Below the pieces are notes generated by a model. It saw only the letters and a list, made by a program, of their open reading frames with translations, did not search any database and was not told the DNA's origin. The translations under genes were made by a program, and so were the position numbers. DNA of 60,468 nucleotides from Bacteroidales bacterium (GTDB taxonomy: Bacteria > Bacteroidota > Bacteroidia > Bacteroidales > Muribaculaceae): assembly GCA_014800795.1 (NCBI GenBank), contig JAAVFL010000015.1:1-60468 (forward strand), written 5' to 3'. Shown piece by piece: positions 43,820 through 52,498 of this stretch (positions are counted from its first letter, which is position 1; the number at the start of each line of letters is the position of its first letter).

Positions 43820-43895
43820 TTTTATAGGATAAATTTTTGGTTATATATATCGGGTTATGGTTGTAAAACGCTGAAAATATGCGTGTGATTCTGTG

Positions 43896-43903
43896 CAAAG
43901 ATA
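43896..43903 (-). promoter_or_regulatory. -7 box of the phosphoesterase gene
   Basis: Minus strand TATCTTTG preceded by TTTTTTG directly upstream; leader of about 70 bases. Confidence 0.55.
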
Positions 43904-43954
43904 CAAAAAACAGCTGGTATCGGGTACAATTGCCGAATGTTATAAAACATAAAA

Positions 43955-43994
43955 ACCGACAGGGATTTCCGGTTTGCCGGAATTCTCTGTCGGT
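43955..43994 (-). terminator. Terminator of the rml operon
   Basis: Stem ACCGACAG/CTGTCGGT extended by an inner TTCCGG/CCGGAA pair, with TTTTTATGTTTT after it on the minus strand, 26 bases past the rmlB stop. It separates rml from the phosphoesterase gene. Confidence 0.85.
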
Positions 43995-44019
43995 AATATA
44001 TAATTTTGACGGGCGGTTT

Positions 44020-45153
44020 TCAGCGCCTTGCGTACATGGTTTCGTAATATTTCTCGTAATCTCCGGAGGTGATGTTGTCCATCCATTCCTGATTGTCGAG
44101 GTACCAGCGTACGGTTTTCTCAATACCCTCCTCAAACTGTAGCGACGGTTCCCATCCGAGTTCGCTCTGAAGTTTGCGTGAGTCGATTGCGTAGCGCATG
44201 TCGTGACCGGGACGGTCGGTTACATATGTTATGAGTCCGAGTGAGTGTCCTTCCGGATTTCCGAGCAGCCGGTCAACAGTCTTTATAATAACTTTGATTA
44301 AATCGATATTTTTCCATTCGTTGAAGCCACCGATGTTGTATGTATCGGCAATTTTTCCATTATGAAAAATCAGATCGATGGCGCGTGCGTGATCCTCTAC
44401 AAAGAGCCAGTCGCGTACGTTCTCTCCGCGTCCGTATACGGGTAGCGGTTTCCCGTGACGTATATTGTTTATGAATAGTGGAATCAGTTTTTCGGGGAAC
44501 TGGTATGGCCCGTAGTTGTTTGAGCAATTGGTCACGATAGTGGGTAGTCCGTATGTATCGTGGTATGCGCGCACGAAGTGATCCGATGATGCTTTTGAGG
44601 CGGAATATGGCGAATGGGGATTGTATTTTGTAGTTTCAAGGAAAAATTCTGTTCCGTATGCCTCATGATCGCCGGCCGATGCACGGGTAGTGAAAGGGGC
44701 TGCGACACCTTCGGGATGTGTAAGCTGCAACGCTCCGTAAACTTCGTCTGTCGAAATGTGGTAGAAGAGTTTTCCCTCGTATTTTTCAGGGAGAGTATCC
44801 CAATATTCTTTGGCGGCCTGCAGCAGGGCGAGGGTGCCCATAACATTTGTACGTGCGAAAGTAAAGGGATCGCGTATGGAGCGGTCCACATGGCTTTCGG
44901 CTGCGAGGTGTATAATCCCATCTACCTGGTATCCGGAAATTATACGCCGCATCTCTTCAAGGTCGGCAATGTCGGCGCGCACAAATGTATAGTTAGGCTT
45001 ATTCTCGATGTCCGTGAGGTTTGCGAGGTTGCCGGCATATGTGAGTTTGTCGAGATTGATTATGCGATAGTCGGGATATTTGTTGACAAACAATCTTACA
45101 ACGTGGCTTCCGATAAATCCGGCGCCTCCGGTAATCAGTATGTTGCGTCTCAT
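44020..45153 (-). CDS. rmlB: dTDP-glucose 4,6-dehydratase
   Basis: 377 residues; second step of dTDP-L-rhamnose (and related deoxysugar) synthesis. NILITGGAGFIGSHVVRLF binds NAD, STDEVYG holds the catalytic Asp/Glu pair and YSASKASSDHF the YxxxK. The enzyme is slightly longer than average. It is third in the rmlA-rmlC-rmlB operon; no rmlD lies in the window. Confidence 0.95.
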   Translation of the reverse strand: MRRNILITGGAGFIGSHVVRLFVNKYPDYRIINLDKLTYAGNLANLTDIENKPNYTFVRADIADLEEMRRIISGYQVDGIIHLAAESHVDRSIRDPFTFARTNVMGTLALLQAAKEYWDTLPEKYEGKLFYHISTDEVYGALQLTHPEGVAAPFTTRASAGDHEAYGTEFFLETTKYNPHSPYSASKASSDHFVRAYHDTYGLPTIVTNCSNNYGPYQFPEKLIPLFINNIRHGKPLPVYGRGENVRDWLFVEDHARAIDLIFHNGKIADTYNIGGFNEWKNIDLIKVIIKTVDRLLGNPEGHSLGLITYVTDRPGHDMRYAIDSRKLQSELGWEPSLQFEEGIEKTVRWYLDNQEWMDNITSGDYEKYYETMYARR

Positions 45154-45214
45154 TATATATTGGGATTTTTATACAAAAGATACAATAGCTGTTTTTTTTG
45201 ATATGCGATGGGTG

Positions 45215-45790
45215 TCAGTCGGCGTACAGGTCTGTGTTGAAGTCGAACGGTGAATCGAAATCGGCGAGAACCGGGTGACGCAGATCCTTTTCCGAGAGTA
45301 TGGCCTTACCTTGGTCGATATGCCAATCTATGCCTAATGTGTTGTCGAGAATGGATATACCTCCGTCGGCCTCGGGGTGGTAGTAGTTGTCGCATTTGTA
45401 CTGGAATACGGCCGTATCGGATAGTACGGCGAAACCGTGGGCGAATCCGCGGGGAACGAAGAATTGCAGATGGTTGTCTTCGGTGAGTTCTACCGCTACG
45501 TGGCGCCCGTAGGTCGGGGATCCTTTGCGTATGTCGACTGCCACATCAAGAACGGCGCCCTTAACGCAGCGCACAAGTTTCGACTGTGTGAATGGAGGGC
45601 GCTGGAAGTGAAGCCCCCGCATCACTCCTTTTGTGGAGCAGGATTCATTGTCTTGTAAAAAGGTGACCGGACGTACGAGTTCATCGAAAATTTTTTTTGA
45701 ATAGCTTTCGAAGAAGTAGCCTCTGGAGTCTGCAAAAACACGTGGTTTAAGAATTACAACTCCGTCAATGTCAGTCTTGATTATTTCCAT
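45215..45790 (-). CDS. rmlC: dTDP-4-dehydrorhamnose 3,5-epimerase
   Basis: 191 residues, cupin fold. FLQDNESCSTKGVMRGLHFQRPP contains the catalytic histidine, KLVRCVKGAVLDVAVDIRKGSPTYG and FVPRGFAHGFAVLSDTAVFQYKCDNYY the remaining active-site residues. Normal length. It lies 14 bases after rmlA and 61 before rmlB. Confidence 0.95.
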   Translation of the reverse strand: MEIIKTDIDGVVILKPRVFADSRGYFFESYSKKIFDELVRPVTFLQDNESCSTKGVMRGLHFQRPPFTQSKLVRCVKGAVLDVAVDIRKGSPTYGRHVAVELTEDNHLQFFVPRGFAHGFAVLSDTAVFQYKCDNYYHPEADGGISILDNTLGIDWHIDQGKAILSEKDLRHPVLADFDSPFDFNTDLYAD

Positions 45791-45804
45791 ACTTTATGGT
45801 GATG

Positions 45805-46710
45805 TCAGTCAATGTTGGGAGTGTCCGTGCGGTCAAGTTCGTCGATAACTTTCATAAGGTATTGGCCATATTGGTTTTTGAGCATCGGGCGTGCAATCTC
45901 TATCATTTTTTCGCGCGAGATCCATCCGCGACGGTAGGCTATACCTTCCAGACATGCGATTTTGAGTCCCTGACGTTTCTCAAGTACCTCCACATATATC
46001 GACGCTTCTGCAAGCGAATCGTGTGTACCGGTATCAAGCCATGCGAATCCGCGTGGGAGAGTCTGTACTTTAAGTTCGCCTGATTGCAGAAACGACTGGT
46101 TAACCGTTGTTATCTCAAGCTCTCCGCGCGGTGAAGGCTTGATAGTGGATGCTATATCCACAACCTTGTTGGGGTAGAAATATAGTCCGACTACGGCATA
46201 GTTGCTTTTAGGTTGCAGAGGTTTCTCCTCAATCGAGAGGCAGTTGCCGTCTTTATCGAATTCGGCCACTCCGTAGCGCTCCGGGTCGTTGACCCAATAT
46301 CCGAATACGGTGGCCTTCTTCTCTTTTTCAGCTGCAAGAACCGACTGCTGGAGTACATCGGAAAATCCGGGTCCGTGGAATATGTTGTCGCCCAACACGA
46401 GGCATACGGCATCGTCACCGATAAAATCTTTTCCGATAATGAAAGCCTGTGCAAGCCCGTCGGGTGAGGGTTGTTCGGCGTATTCGAAGTTTACGCCGTA
46501 GTCTGACCCGTCGCCGAGCAGCCGCCGGAACCCCGGAAGGTCGGAAGGCGTTGATATAATGAGTATGTCGCGTATTCCGGCCTGCATGAGGGTCGATATC
46601 GGATAGTAGACCATCGGTTTGTCGTAGACCGGTAGCAACTGCTTTGAAACTCCCTTTGTGATAGGGTAAAGTCGGGTGCCGGATCCTCCGGCGAGTACTA
46701 TGCCTTTCAT
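45805..46710 (-). CDS. rmlA: Glucose-1-phosphate thymidylyltransferase
   Basis: 301 residues; makes dTDP-glucose, committing glucose to deoxysugar synthesis. [32 protein letters not shown] is the nucleotide loop; [10 protein letters not shown] and [14 protein letters not shown] are conserved. First gene of the operon. The -7 box ends nine bases before the ATG, so the mRNA leader is only two or three bases long. Confidence 0.96.
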   Translation of the reverse strand: MKGIVLAGGSGTRLYPITKGVSKQLLPVYDKPMVYYPISTLMQAGIRDILIISTPSDLPGFRRLLGDGSDYGVNFEYAEQPSPDGLAQAFIIGKDFIGDDAVCLVLGDNIFHGPGFSDVLQQSVLAAEKEKKATVFGYWVNDPERYGVAEFDKDGNCLSIEEKPLQPKSNYAVVGLYFYPNKVVDIASTIKPSPRGELEITTVNQSFLQSGELKVQTLPRGFAWLDTGTHDSLAEASIYVEVLEKRQGLKIACLEGIAYRRGWISREKMIEIARPMLKNQYGQYLMKVIDELDRTDTPNID

Positions 46711-46718
46711 AACGGATG

Positions 46719-46726
46719 CAAATTTA
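46719..46726 (-). promoter_or_regulatory. -7 box of rmlACB, near-leaderless
   Basis: Minus strand TAAATTTG. Its usual distance to the start point puts transcription at about 46712-46713, right at the rmlA ATG (46710). Confidence 0.55.
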
Positions 46727-46780
46727 CTGTTTTTCCGTCATATAACCAAACACAGTCGTGTGCCCTGGTATGACGGACCG

Positions 46781-47998
46781 TCAGTCTTTATCAAGGAAAA
46801 AGCGAGGTATGTTGGCGATGAAAGTTCCCGGTGAGGAAAGGAGGTCGCGACACGCTATAAGATCCGATAGCAGGATGTCGCCGATTATGTAATTATTATG
46901 TTCCGAGATATATGTCTCGTTAATCCGGACGAACGGCATGCTGTCCGGCAGCATTCTGTCGGTGAATCTAAGATAAACGCGCAACTCCACATCAGTGGTG
47001 TATCCGGGAAGTTCCAGATAATTCATCTTCTTGTATTCATAGCGGTATCCGTGGCGGCGGGCCATGACGTCGCTGAGAATCGAGGAGGCTGTAGGAAGTG
47101 ATCCGGCTCCTTTGCCGAACATAAACTGACGGTCGTAGCATTCGCCCCGTATGACAACGCCGTTGTATTCGTCGTCGACGCTGTAGATATATTTTGACGG
47201 GCTTACGAACTCTGGCATAACGAACATGGTGAACTTTGAGGGTTCGACTTTTACTACTTGAGCTACCAACTTGATCTTCATTCGCTTCTCGCGGGCATAC
47301 TGTATGTCGAAACTGCTCAGGGAGGATATTCCGTAAGTGAATATGCGGTCGGGGGCCACATAAACGCCGAGTGCATGAACCGTTATGATGATAAGTTTGA
47401 ACAGCGAATCAAATCCTTCGATGTCGAACGATGGGTCACTTTCTGCGAATCCGAGTTCCTGCGCCCTGCGGAGGGCGTCGGCGTACTCCTCGTTGTGGTC
47501 GAACACGCGTGATAAAATATAGTTCGATGAGCCGTTGAGGATACCTTTCACTTCCAGCAGCAAGTCGTTGTCGTAATATTCCTCAAGGTTGCGGATTACG
47601 GGGATTGACCCGCATGAGGAGGCATCGTAGAGCAGGGCGGTATCGTAGCGTCGCTGCAGGTCGATCAGTTCAGGCAGATGTCGGGCAATCATTGCCTTGT
47701 TGCCGGAAACAACCGGAATGCCTTTCCGCAATGCAGATGTAACGATACGGTATGACGCCTCGGGACTGTCGACAACCTCTACTATCAGATTGATATCGGG
47801 ATCGTTGAGAATCAGTGATTCGTCGTCGGTAAGGAGTTCCGGCTCGGGAGTGACCTTCCGGGGTTTGTTGATGTCGCGGACACATATGCGGCGTATCACG
47901 GCGTGGGCGTTTGTGGCGCGTTTCATCACCTGATATATTCCCTGGCCAACTGTGCCGAAGCCGAAAAGGCCTATGTTAATTGTCTGTTCTATACTCAT
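46781..47998 (-). CDS. hom: Homoserine dehydrogenase
   Basis: 405 residues, monofunctional; reduces aspartate semialdehyde to homoserine. NIGLFGFGTVGQGIYQVM binds NAD(P); GNKAMIARHLPEL and LEVKGILNGSSNYILSR and ESDPSFDIEGFDSLFKLIIIT are family motifs. A C-terminal ACT-like region (about 325-405) suggests feedback control. It overlaps the end of metX by 23 bases and is third in metY-metX-hom, so homoserine supply is tied to methionine synthesis. Confidence 0.94.
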   Translation of the reverse strand: MSIEQTINIGLFGFGTVGQGIYQVMKRATNAHAVIRRICVRDINKPRKVTPEPELLTDDESLILNDPDINLIVEVVDSPEASYRIVTSALRKGIPVVSGNKAMIARHLPELIDLQRRYDTALLYDASSCGSIPVIRNLEEYYDNDLLLEVKGILNGSSNYILSRVFDHNEEYADALRRAQELGFAESDPSFDIEGFDSLFKLIIITVHALGVYVAPDRIFTYGISSLSSFDIQYAREKRMKIKLVAQVVKVEPSKFTMFVMPEFVSPSKYIYSVDDEYNGVVIRGECYDRQFMFGKGAGSLPTASSILSDVMARRHGYRYEYKKMNYLELPGYTTDVELRVYLRFTDRMLPDSMPFVRINETYISEHNNYIIGDILLSDLIACRDLLSSPGTFIANIPRFFLDKD

Positions 47999-49007
47999 CT
48001 GTGATAAATGGTTTGATAATGTTTTCGAGCTGTTTATGCTCTGTCAGGAAACCGTCGTGTCCCATGCGTGAGGAGATCTCCCTGAAAGTGGCTCGCGGGA
48101 GCATGGCTGCCAGAGAGCGGGTTTCGTCGGGGGTAAATACGATGTCTGTGTCAATGCCTACCACAAGCGACGGCATTGACAGCCGCGAGAGCGCTTTTAC
48201 CATTCCCCCCCTGCCGCGCCCTACGTTGTGGGTGTCGAACGCATCGAGAATGGTGACATATGAGTAGGCGTTGAACCTGCGGCATAGTTTCTCACCCTGA
48301 TATCGCTGATATGTCACCGGGCGGTGGAGATGGTCGGCGGGAGCATCGTCGGGGTCGGTCTGGGTAAGATTATAGGCGTATGGCCCCCGGTAGGACAGCA
48401 ACCCTATGGCTCTGGCAGCTGCCATGCCGGCCATACCGGCTTCCGGCGAAGGATTCCCGTATGTGGGGTCGGCTTTGATAGCCATGCGTTGTGTCTCGTC
48501 GATAGCTATACTCCAGGGGGAGGCCTTTGCAGAGGTTGCGATCAGAACCAGTTTCCCGAATCTCGAGGGTTCGGAAATTGCCCATTCCAATGCCTGGAAT
48601 CCTCCGACTGAAGCTCCGATAAGTGTGTTGATGAATCGTAGTCCGAGGTGATCGGCGAGCAATGCGTGTGCCCGGGCCATATCACGGATGGTAATTGGTG
48701 GGAAGCTGTCGTAATATGGCTTTCCGCTATCAGGGTTGATGGAAAGCGGACCTGTGGTGCCGTAGTGCGAACCGATAATATTGGCACATACCACAAAGTA
48801 TTTTTCGCTGTCGATAAACGAGCCTTTATCTGTTGCGCCTGGCCACCAGTCGGCCACGTCGCTGTTGGCCGTTAGCCCGTGGCATACCCATACGGCGTTG
48901 TCACCCCTTTCGTTTAGTTTTCCGAAGGTGTGGTATGCTATGGTAAGTTCTTCAAGGCTACCCCCTCTTTCAAGCGGAAAGGTGGCAGCGGAGCGGTATA
49001 GTTTCAT
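47976..49007 (-). CDS. metX: Homoserine O-acetyltransferase
   Basis: 343 residues, alpha/beta hydrolase fold. Nucleophile elbow IGASVGGFQALEW, Asp in VVGIDTDIVFTPDE and His in GHDGFLTEH form the triad; LTANSDVADWW near the start is typical. Acetylates homoserine with acetyl-CoA (acetyl is inferred; a few MetX proteins use succinyl-CoA). Its ATG overlaps the metY stop as ATGA. Confidence 0.94.
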   Translation of the reverse strand: MKLYRSAATFPLERGGSLEELTIAYHTFGKLNERGDNAVWVCHGLTANSDVADWWPGATDKGSFIDSEKYFVVCANIIGSHYGTTGPLSINPDSGKPYYDSFPPITIRDMARAHALLADHLGLRFINTLIGASVGGFQALEWAISEPSRFGKLVLIATSAKASPWSIAIDETQRMAIKADPTYGNPSPEAGMAGMAAARAIGLLSYRGPYAYNLTQTDPDDAPADHLHRPVTYQRYQGEKLCRRFNAYSYVTILDAFDTHNVGRGRGGMVKALSRLSMPSLVVGIDTDIVFTPDETRSLAAMLPRATFREISSRMGHDGFLTEHKQLENIIKPFITDEYRTDN

Positions 49008-50296
49008 ATCTGTGCCGAAGCTTCGAATGCCTGTTGGAAGTCGTCGATAATGTCGTCGGTGTCTTCAAGCCCTACGGATATGCGCAGTAGGGTAGGGGTT
49101 ACCCCAGCTACTGCCAGATCGGCATCACTGAGCTGTTTGTGAGTGGTTGAGGCCGGATGTGTCACTACGGTGATCGAATCGCCGATCATGGTCATATGGG
49201 CGGCCAACTGAAGCGATTCCACGAATTTAACGGTGGTGTCGAGGGTTCCGTTTAGTTCTACTGTCAACACAGCCGATCCTCCGTCGCGGAAATATTTCTT
49301 CGCTTTTTCGTGGCTGTTGTGATCGGGAAATCCCACGTAGCTTACGCGCTTCACGAAGGGGGATGAACGCAGCCATTCGGCGAGTTTACGGGTGGATGCG
49401 ATCTGATGGCGTACGCGCAGAGATAGAGTTTCGAGTCCGAGCATCATAAGATAGCTGTCGAATGCCGATGGAGAGGCTCCGAAATCTCGCAGACCGTCGA
49501 CACGACATTTTACCACAAAGGCAGCCGGGCCGAAAGCTTCATACAGGTTCAGACCGTGATAACCCTCCGATGGTCCGGCTATCTGAGGGAATTTTCCGTT
49601 GTTCCAGTCAAATTTTCCGCCGTCAACGATAATGCCTCCCATGGCGTTGCCGTGGCCGTTGATCCATTTGGTGGCGGAATCCACTACGATGTCGGCTCCC
49701 CAGTCGAATGGGTTGCATAAGTAGCCTCCTGCACCGAATGTATTGTCGATTACCAATGGGATACCATGAGAGTGAGCTACTGCAGCAAGACCCTCTATGT
49801 CAGATACCTCACATGTCGGGTTGCCCATACTTTCGGCGAATATCGCGCGGGTATTTCCGTCGATCAGGGGGGCGTATGCCTCAGGTTCGTTTACGTCGGC
49901 AATCCGAATCTCGATGCCGAGTTTGCGCAGGGTATGTCGGAAAAAGTTGTACGTTCCGCCATATAGGAATGGGGATGCGACGATGTTCTGTCCGGCGGCG
50001 GCCAGAGATGTGACAGCAATCAGAATCGCTGACATTCCCGACGATGTTGCAACCGCCCCGACACCGCCGTAGAGTGCGTTGACACGCTCCTCGTAGGAGC
50101 TTGATGTAGGGTTCTGGAGACGTGTGTATATATTGCCACCTTCGCTTAACTCGAATAGGCGGGCGGCGTGGCCGCAGTCTTTAAACCGATATGCGGCTGT
50201 TGGATATATCGCGACACCGCGTGAACCTGTCGGTTCGTCAGGTGTTAGCCCTGCGTGAATCTGTCGTGTTTCGAATCTGAGTTTCTTGAAATCCAT
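49004..50296 (-). CDS. metY: O-acetylhomoserine aminocarboxypropyltransferase (sulfhydrylase)
   Basis: 430 residues from ATG 50296 (an upstream in-frame start at 50329 would lie in the attenuator hairpin). FETRQIHAGLTPDEPTGSRGVAIYPTAAYRF, then VVDSATKWINGHGNAMGG with the PLP lysine, and SLETLSLRVRHQ are diagnostic for the Cys/Met PLP family, and size fits the sulfhydrylase branch. It uses sulfide to make homocysteine directly. First structural gene of the operon, 21 bases after the terminator stem. Confidence 0.94.
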   Translation of the reverse strand: MDFKKLRFETRQIHAGLTPDEPTGSRGVAIYPTAAYRFKDCGHAARLFELSEGGNIYTRLQNPTSSSYEERVNALYGGVGAVATSSGMSAILIAVTSLAAAGQNIVASPFLYGGTYNFFRHTLRKLGIEIRIADVNEPEAYAPLIDGNTRAIFAESMGNPTCEVSDIEGLAAVAHSHGIPLVIDNTFGAGGYLCNPFDWGADIVVDSATKWINGHGNAMGGIIVDGGKFDWNNGKFPQIAGPSEGYHGLNLYEAFGPAAFVVKCRVDGLRDFGASPSAFDSYLMMLGLETLSLRVRHQIASTRKLAEWLRSSPFVKRVSYVGFPDHNSHEKAKKYFRDGGSAVLTVELNGTLDTTVKFVESLQLAAHMTMIGDSITVVTHPASTTHKQLSDADLAVAGVTPTLLRISVGLEDTDDIIDDFQQAFEASAQI

Positions 50297-50316
50297 GTTG
50301 GTGAATATAATAGAAT

Positions 50317-50344
50317 CGCCCGGCTCCAAAACTGAAGCCGGGCG
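50317..50344 (-). terminator. Attenuator terminator hairpin before metY
   Basis: Minus-strand stem CGCCCGGCU / AGCCGGGCG (9 bp, 50336-50344 with 50317-50325), extendable to 11 bp with a G-U pair, then the U-rich AUUCUAUUAUAUU. Its 5' arm is also the 3' half of the antiterminator: CCGGCUUCA (50333-50341) pairs perfectly with UGAAGCCGG (50392-50400), which begins at the first base after the leader-peptide stop codon. The two structures exclude each other. Confidence 0.8.
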
Positions 50345-50400
50345 TATGTTTGTAGATTTAATTATCTCTGAATTTACATGTCAAATCAATGCCGGCTTCA

Positions 50401-50493
50401 TCAGTGGAACCACATTATCATCATCGACATCATCATTAATCTCATTTCCTGTGGAAACGGGACGGAATAACTTGATGATGAAATGTACGCCAT
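50401..50493 (-). CDS. Methionine-rich leader peptide of the metY-metX-hom attenuator
   Basis: A 30-codon ORF read by eye on the minus strand: ATG at 50491-50493, TGA at 50401-50403. It begins MAYISSSSYS and ends MRLMMMSMMIMWFH, with Met at positions 17, 20, 21, 22, 24, 25 and 27. It is the first ORF of the transcript, about 20 bases from the predicted start point. The antiterminator strand begins straight after its stop codon, so a ribosome reaching the stop would cover it and let the terminator form. A ribosome waiting for Met-tRNA at codons 20-25 would leave it free to block the terminator. Mechanism is inferred by analogy with trp/his leaders; the arrangement is seen directly. Confidence 0.85.
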   Translation of the reverse strand: MAYISSSSYSVPFPQEMRLMMMSMMIMWFH

Positions 50494-50521
50494 TATTTGA
50501 AACCTTTGTTTGATTATTGTA

Positions 50522-50552
50522 CAAAATTAGAGATAAAAATTTTCTAATCCAA
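50522..50552 (-). promoter_or_regulatory. Promoter of the methionine operon
   Basis: Minus strand TAATTTTG (50522-50529) with TTTG about 20 bases upstream. The start point near 50515 places the leader ORF at the very front of the mRNA. Confidence 0.65.
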
Positions 50553-50624
50553 ATTTTCAGCAATGTTTTTCCAATCCGCAGATAGTAGAGTAGTGGAGTT
50601 GATTAAATGGGATGGATAAAGAAA

Positions 50625-50656
50625 AGTGGTATCGCCGTGCCTACGGTAATACCACT
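50625..50656 (-). terminator. Terminator of the DUF4890 gene
   Basis: Stem AGTGGTAT/ATACCACT with an inner CCGT/ACGG pair; TTTCTTTATCC follows on the minus strand, 50 bases past the stop. Confidence 0.8.
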
Positions 50657-50705
50657 TGCTCGCAGTGCGTATATATAAATGTTTACCTATTGAGAAATCA
50701 GCCTG

Positions 50706-51248
50706 TTATTTTGCTGCCTCAGGAGCCTTACGGTCGCCGCGGGGTCCACGTGGACCGCGGTCACCTTTGCCCTGACGGTCTTTCTTGCCGAAGGAACCCT
50801 TGCCGTTGCCGGGAGCCTGACGGAAAGCTTTCCCCTTGCCGGGCTCGCTCATGTTGTTTAGAGCCATGTTCTCGAGGAAGGTTACATACTGGTCGGGACC
50901 TACGATAGCCTTCACCTGATCGAGAAATGCTTTCTTCTGTGCGCGGCGCTCCTGCATGAGGGTCTCCTTGTTGCGCTGCTTGTCGGCCTTGCGCTGCTCA
51001 GCCTGCTGCTTGCGGGCTTCCATCTGCTTCTTTCCGAGTTCCTGAAGCTGGGTTTTCTGAGCGTCGGTGAGGTTGAGACCTTCGAAGGGGTTCATTCTGG
51101 CTTTGCGATCTTTCATGCCACCCTTTTTGCCCTTCATCTGTTCGGTTTTCTCTTTGCCTGCGTTGTTGTCGGTGTTATTCTGTGCCATGGAGGTGAAACC
51201 TACGAGCGACATGGCTACTACTGCTATTGCTAAGATTCTTTTCTTCAT
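50706..51248 (-). CDS. DUF4890 periplasmic protein with LTxxQ-like motif
   Basis: 180 residues. Signal peptide MKKRILAIAVVAMSLVGFTSMAQ; then a very basic, helical protein with LNLTDAQKTQLQELGKKQ (LTxxQ-like, as in Spy/CpxP) and long Arg/Lys/Gln stretches, ending in GPRGPRGD-type low-complexity. A periplasmic chaperone or stress sensor of the Spy/CpxP sort is plausible (inference). Monocistronic. Upstream bases 51249-51400 hold a weak TAATTTTA box. Confidence 0.75.
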   Translation of the reverse strand: MKKRILAIAVVAMSLVGFTSMAQNNTDNNAGKEKTEQMKGKKGGMKDRKARMNPFEGLNLTDAQKTQLQELGKKQMEARKQQAEQRKADKQRNKETLMQERRAQKKAFLDQVKAIVGPDQYVTFLENMALNNMSEPGKGKAFRQAPGNGKGSFGKKDRQGKGDRGPRGPRGDRKAPEAAK

Positions 51249-51726
51249 TGGTTGTTGTCTATTTTTAATTCGTTTATATTTTTCGTTTCGTTTATTTCTA
51301 AGATTCCGGAACCGGACACCGGTTAAAATTATCGCCTTATTTTAACAAAAATTTAACAGATTTTCGGTCTAAATGAATATAAATGTGAATTTTCAGGTGC
51401 TTTCTCCCCCTCTTCCCGGCCTCCGATGCTCCGTAAGGGGTGCTACATCCTGGCCAAGCGTATTAGATAATAAATATGAGATTGTCACACCCTATAACGA
51501 GGGGCGCTATCCAAGTCCTCTACAAAAAACACGACAGCGCACTCCTATGGAGCGCTTGCAGTGGACTGTATCCACCCGACGCCTAAAGACGCTTCGATGG
51601 ATGATTCCGGTAGTTTAAGTATGGTTACAGGGGCATCCATTTTATGTTGGGAATGTTGGAGAATGGAGATTTTTTGTAATTTTGCGGGTGGCAGGGGAGG
51701 AGGAGGTAAAGAACAAGGAGACCGAT
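51249..51726. other. Gene-free spacer with a forward promoter
   Basis: Divergent region between DUF4890 and the PNPOx-like gene. A TAATTTTG box at 51677-51684 should drive the latter and rules out earlier starts at 51682. The stretch 51400-51640 contains short frames only and an imperfect AGCGC...GGAGCGCT repeat near 51535-51555; I see nothing else in it. Confidence 0.45.
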
Positions 51727-52209
51727 ATGAGGCAGATGAGAAAGGCGGGAAGGCAGAGGAGCGCGGAATGGGCGTTGGAGGTGTTCGACAGGGCACCGTA
51801 TGTGACGGTGAGCATGGTGCGGGAGGACGGATCGCCCTACGGGTTGCCGCTATCACTGGTGAGAAGCGGCGAACGGACATTTTATTTCCATTGCGCCGCC
51901 GAGGGTGAGAAGATGGATTGTCTGCGGGTGAATCCGATCGTGAGTTTGTCGGCTGTAAACCGTTGCTCACCCCGCTATGAGGAGGAGAAGAACAATTTTA
52001 CGGAGTATTACCGTTCGGCGGTGGCTGTCGGTAGGGCGGAAACTGTAGATAGCCGTGAGGAGAAAACCGAGGCTCTGAGGCTGCTTTGCGAGCGGTTCCT
52101 GCCTAAATATATGGAACATTTCGCGGAGGCTGTGGAGCGGAGCCTCGACCGCACTACAGTGGTAAGAATCACGCTTACTGAGCCGCCTGTCGGGAAGTGT
52201 AAGCCGTGA
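51727..52209 (+). CDS. Pyridoxamine 5'-phosphate oxidase-like flavin protein (NimA-type)
   Basis: About 160 residues from ATG 51727. Split-barrel FMN-binding fold: RAPYVTVSMVREDGSPYGLPLSLVRSGERTFYFHCA, GEKMDCLRVNPIVSLSAV, YYRSAVAVGRAETVDS. This branch includes NimA-like proteins associated with 5-nitroimidazole inactivation, but also many uncharacterised oxidoreductases; the sequence does not decide between them. No neighbour in the same operon. Confidence 0.85.
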   Translation: MRQMRKAGRQRSAEWALEVFDRAPYVTVSMVREDGSPYGLPLSLVRSGERTFYFHCAAEGEKMDCLRVNPIVSLSAVNRCSPRYEEEKNNFTEYYRSAVAVGRAETVDSREEKTEALRLLCERFLPKYMEHFAEAVERSLDRTTVVRITLTEPPVGKCKP

Positions 52210-52288
52210 GGCCGTATAGAATACCCCCACATCTCGCGCCGGGCTTGGAGTGGGGGTACAAAAAGTGTGTGTTCAGTTTTGTGGTGAT

Positions 52289-52450
52289 TCAGTCTACCTT
52301 AGCAAACTGGTCTTTACCAACTCCGCAGAGAGGGCATGTCCAGTCGTCTGGAATATCTTCGAACGCTGTTCCGGGCGCAATGCCGTTTTCAGGGTCACCT
52401 ACTTCGGGATCATATACCCAGTCGCATACTTCACATACATATTTATCCAT
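52289..52450 (-). CDS. Rubredoxin
   Basis: A 53-residue product too short for the usual ORF length limit, read directly: starts [19 protein letters not shown], then [20 protein letters not shown]. The two CxxC pairs (CEVC and CPLC) are the single-iron site and the spacing is canonical. It carries single electrons to oxygen- or peroxide-reducing enzymes in anaerobes. It follows a cupin gene after 48 bases in the same direction, so both belong to one operon that probably serves oxidative-stress defence. Confidence 0.95.
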   Translation of the reverse strand: MDKYVCEVCDWVYDPEVGDPENGIAPGTAFEDIPDDWTCPLCGVGKDQFAKVD

Positions 52451-52498
52451 AGTCGTATAGTTTTTTAGTTGTTATTAAATTGTCTGTTTCTCTGAAAA

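Noticed and set aside
50381-50563. A 60-codon minus-strand frame covering the methionine leader region
   Set aside because: It starts upstream of the predicted -7 box and its composition is not protein-like; the 30-codon Met-rich frame fits the transcript start and structure.
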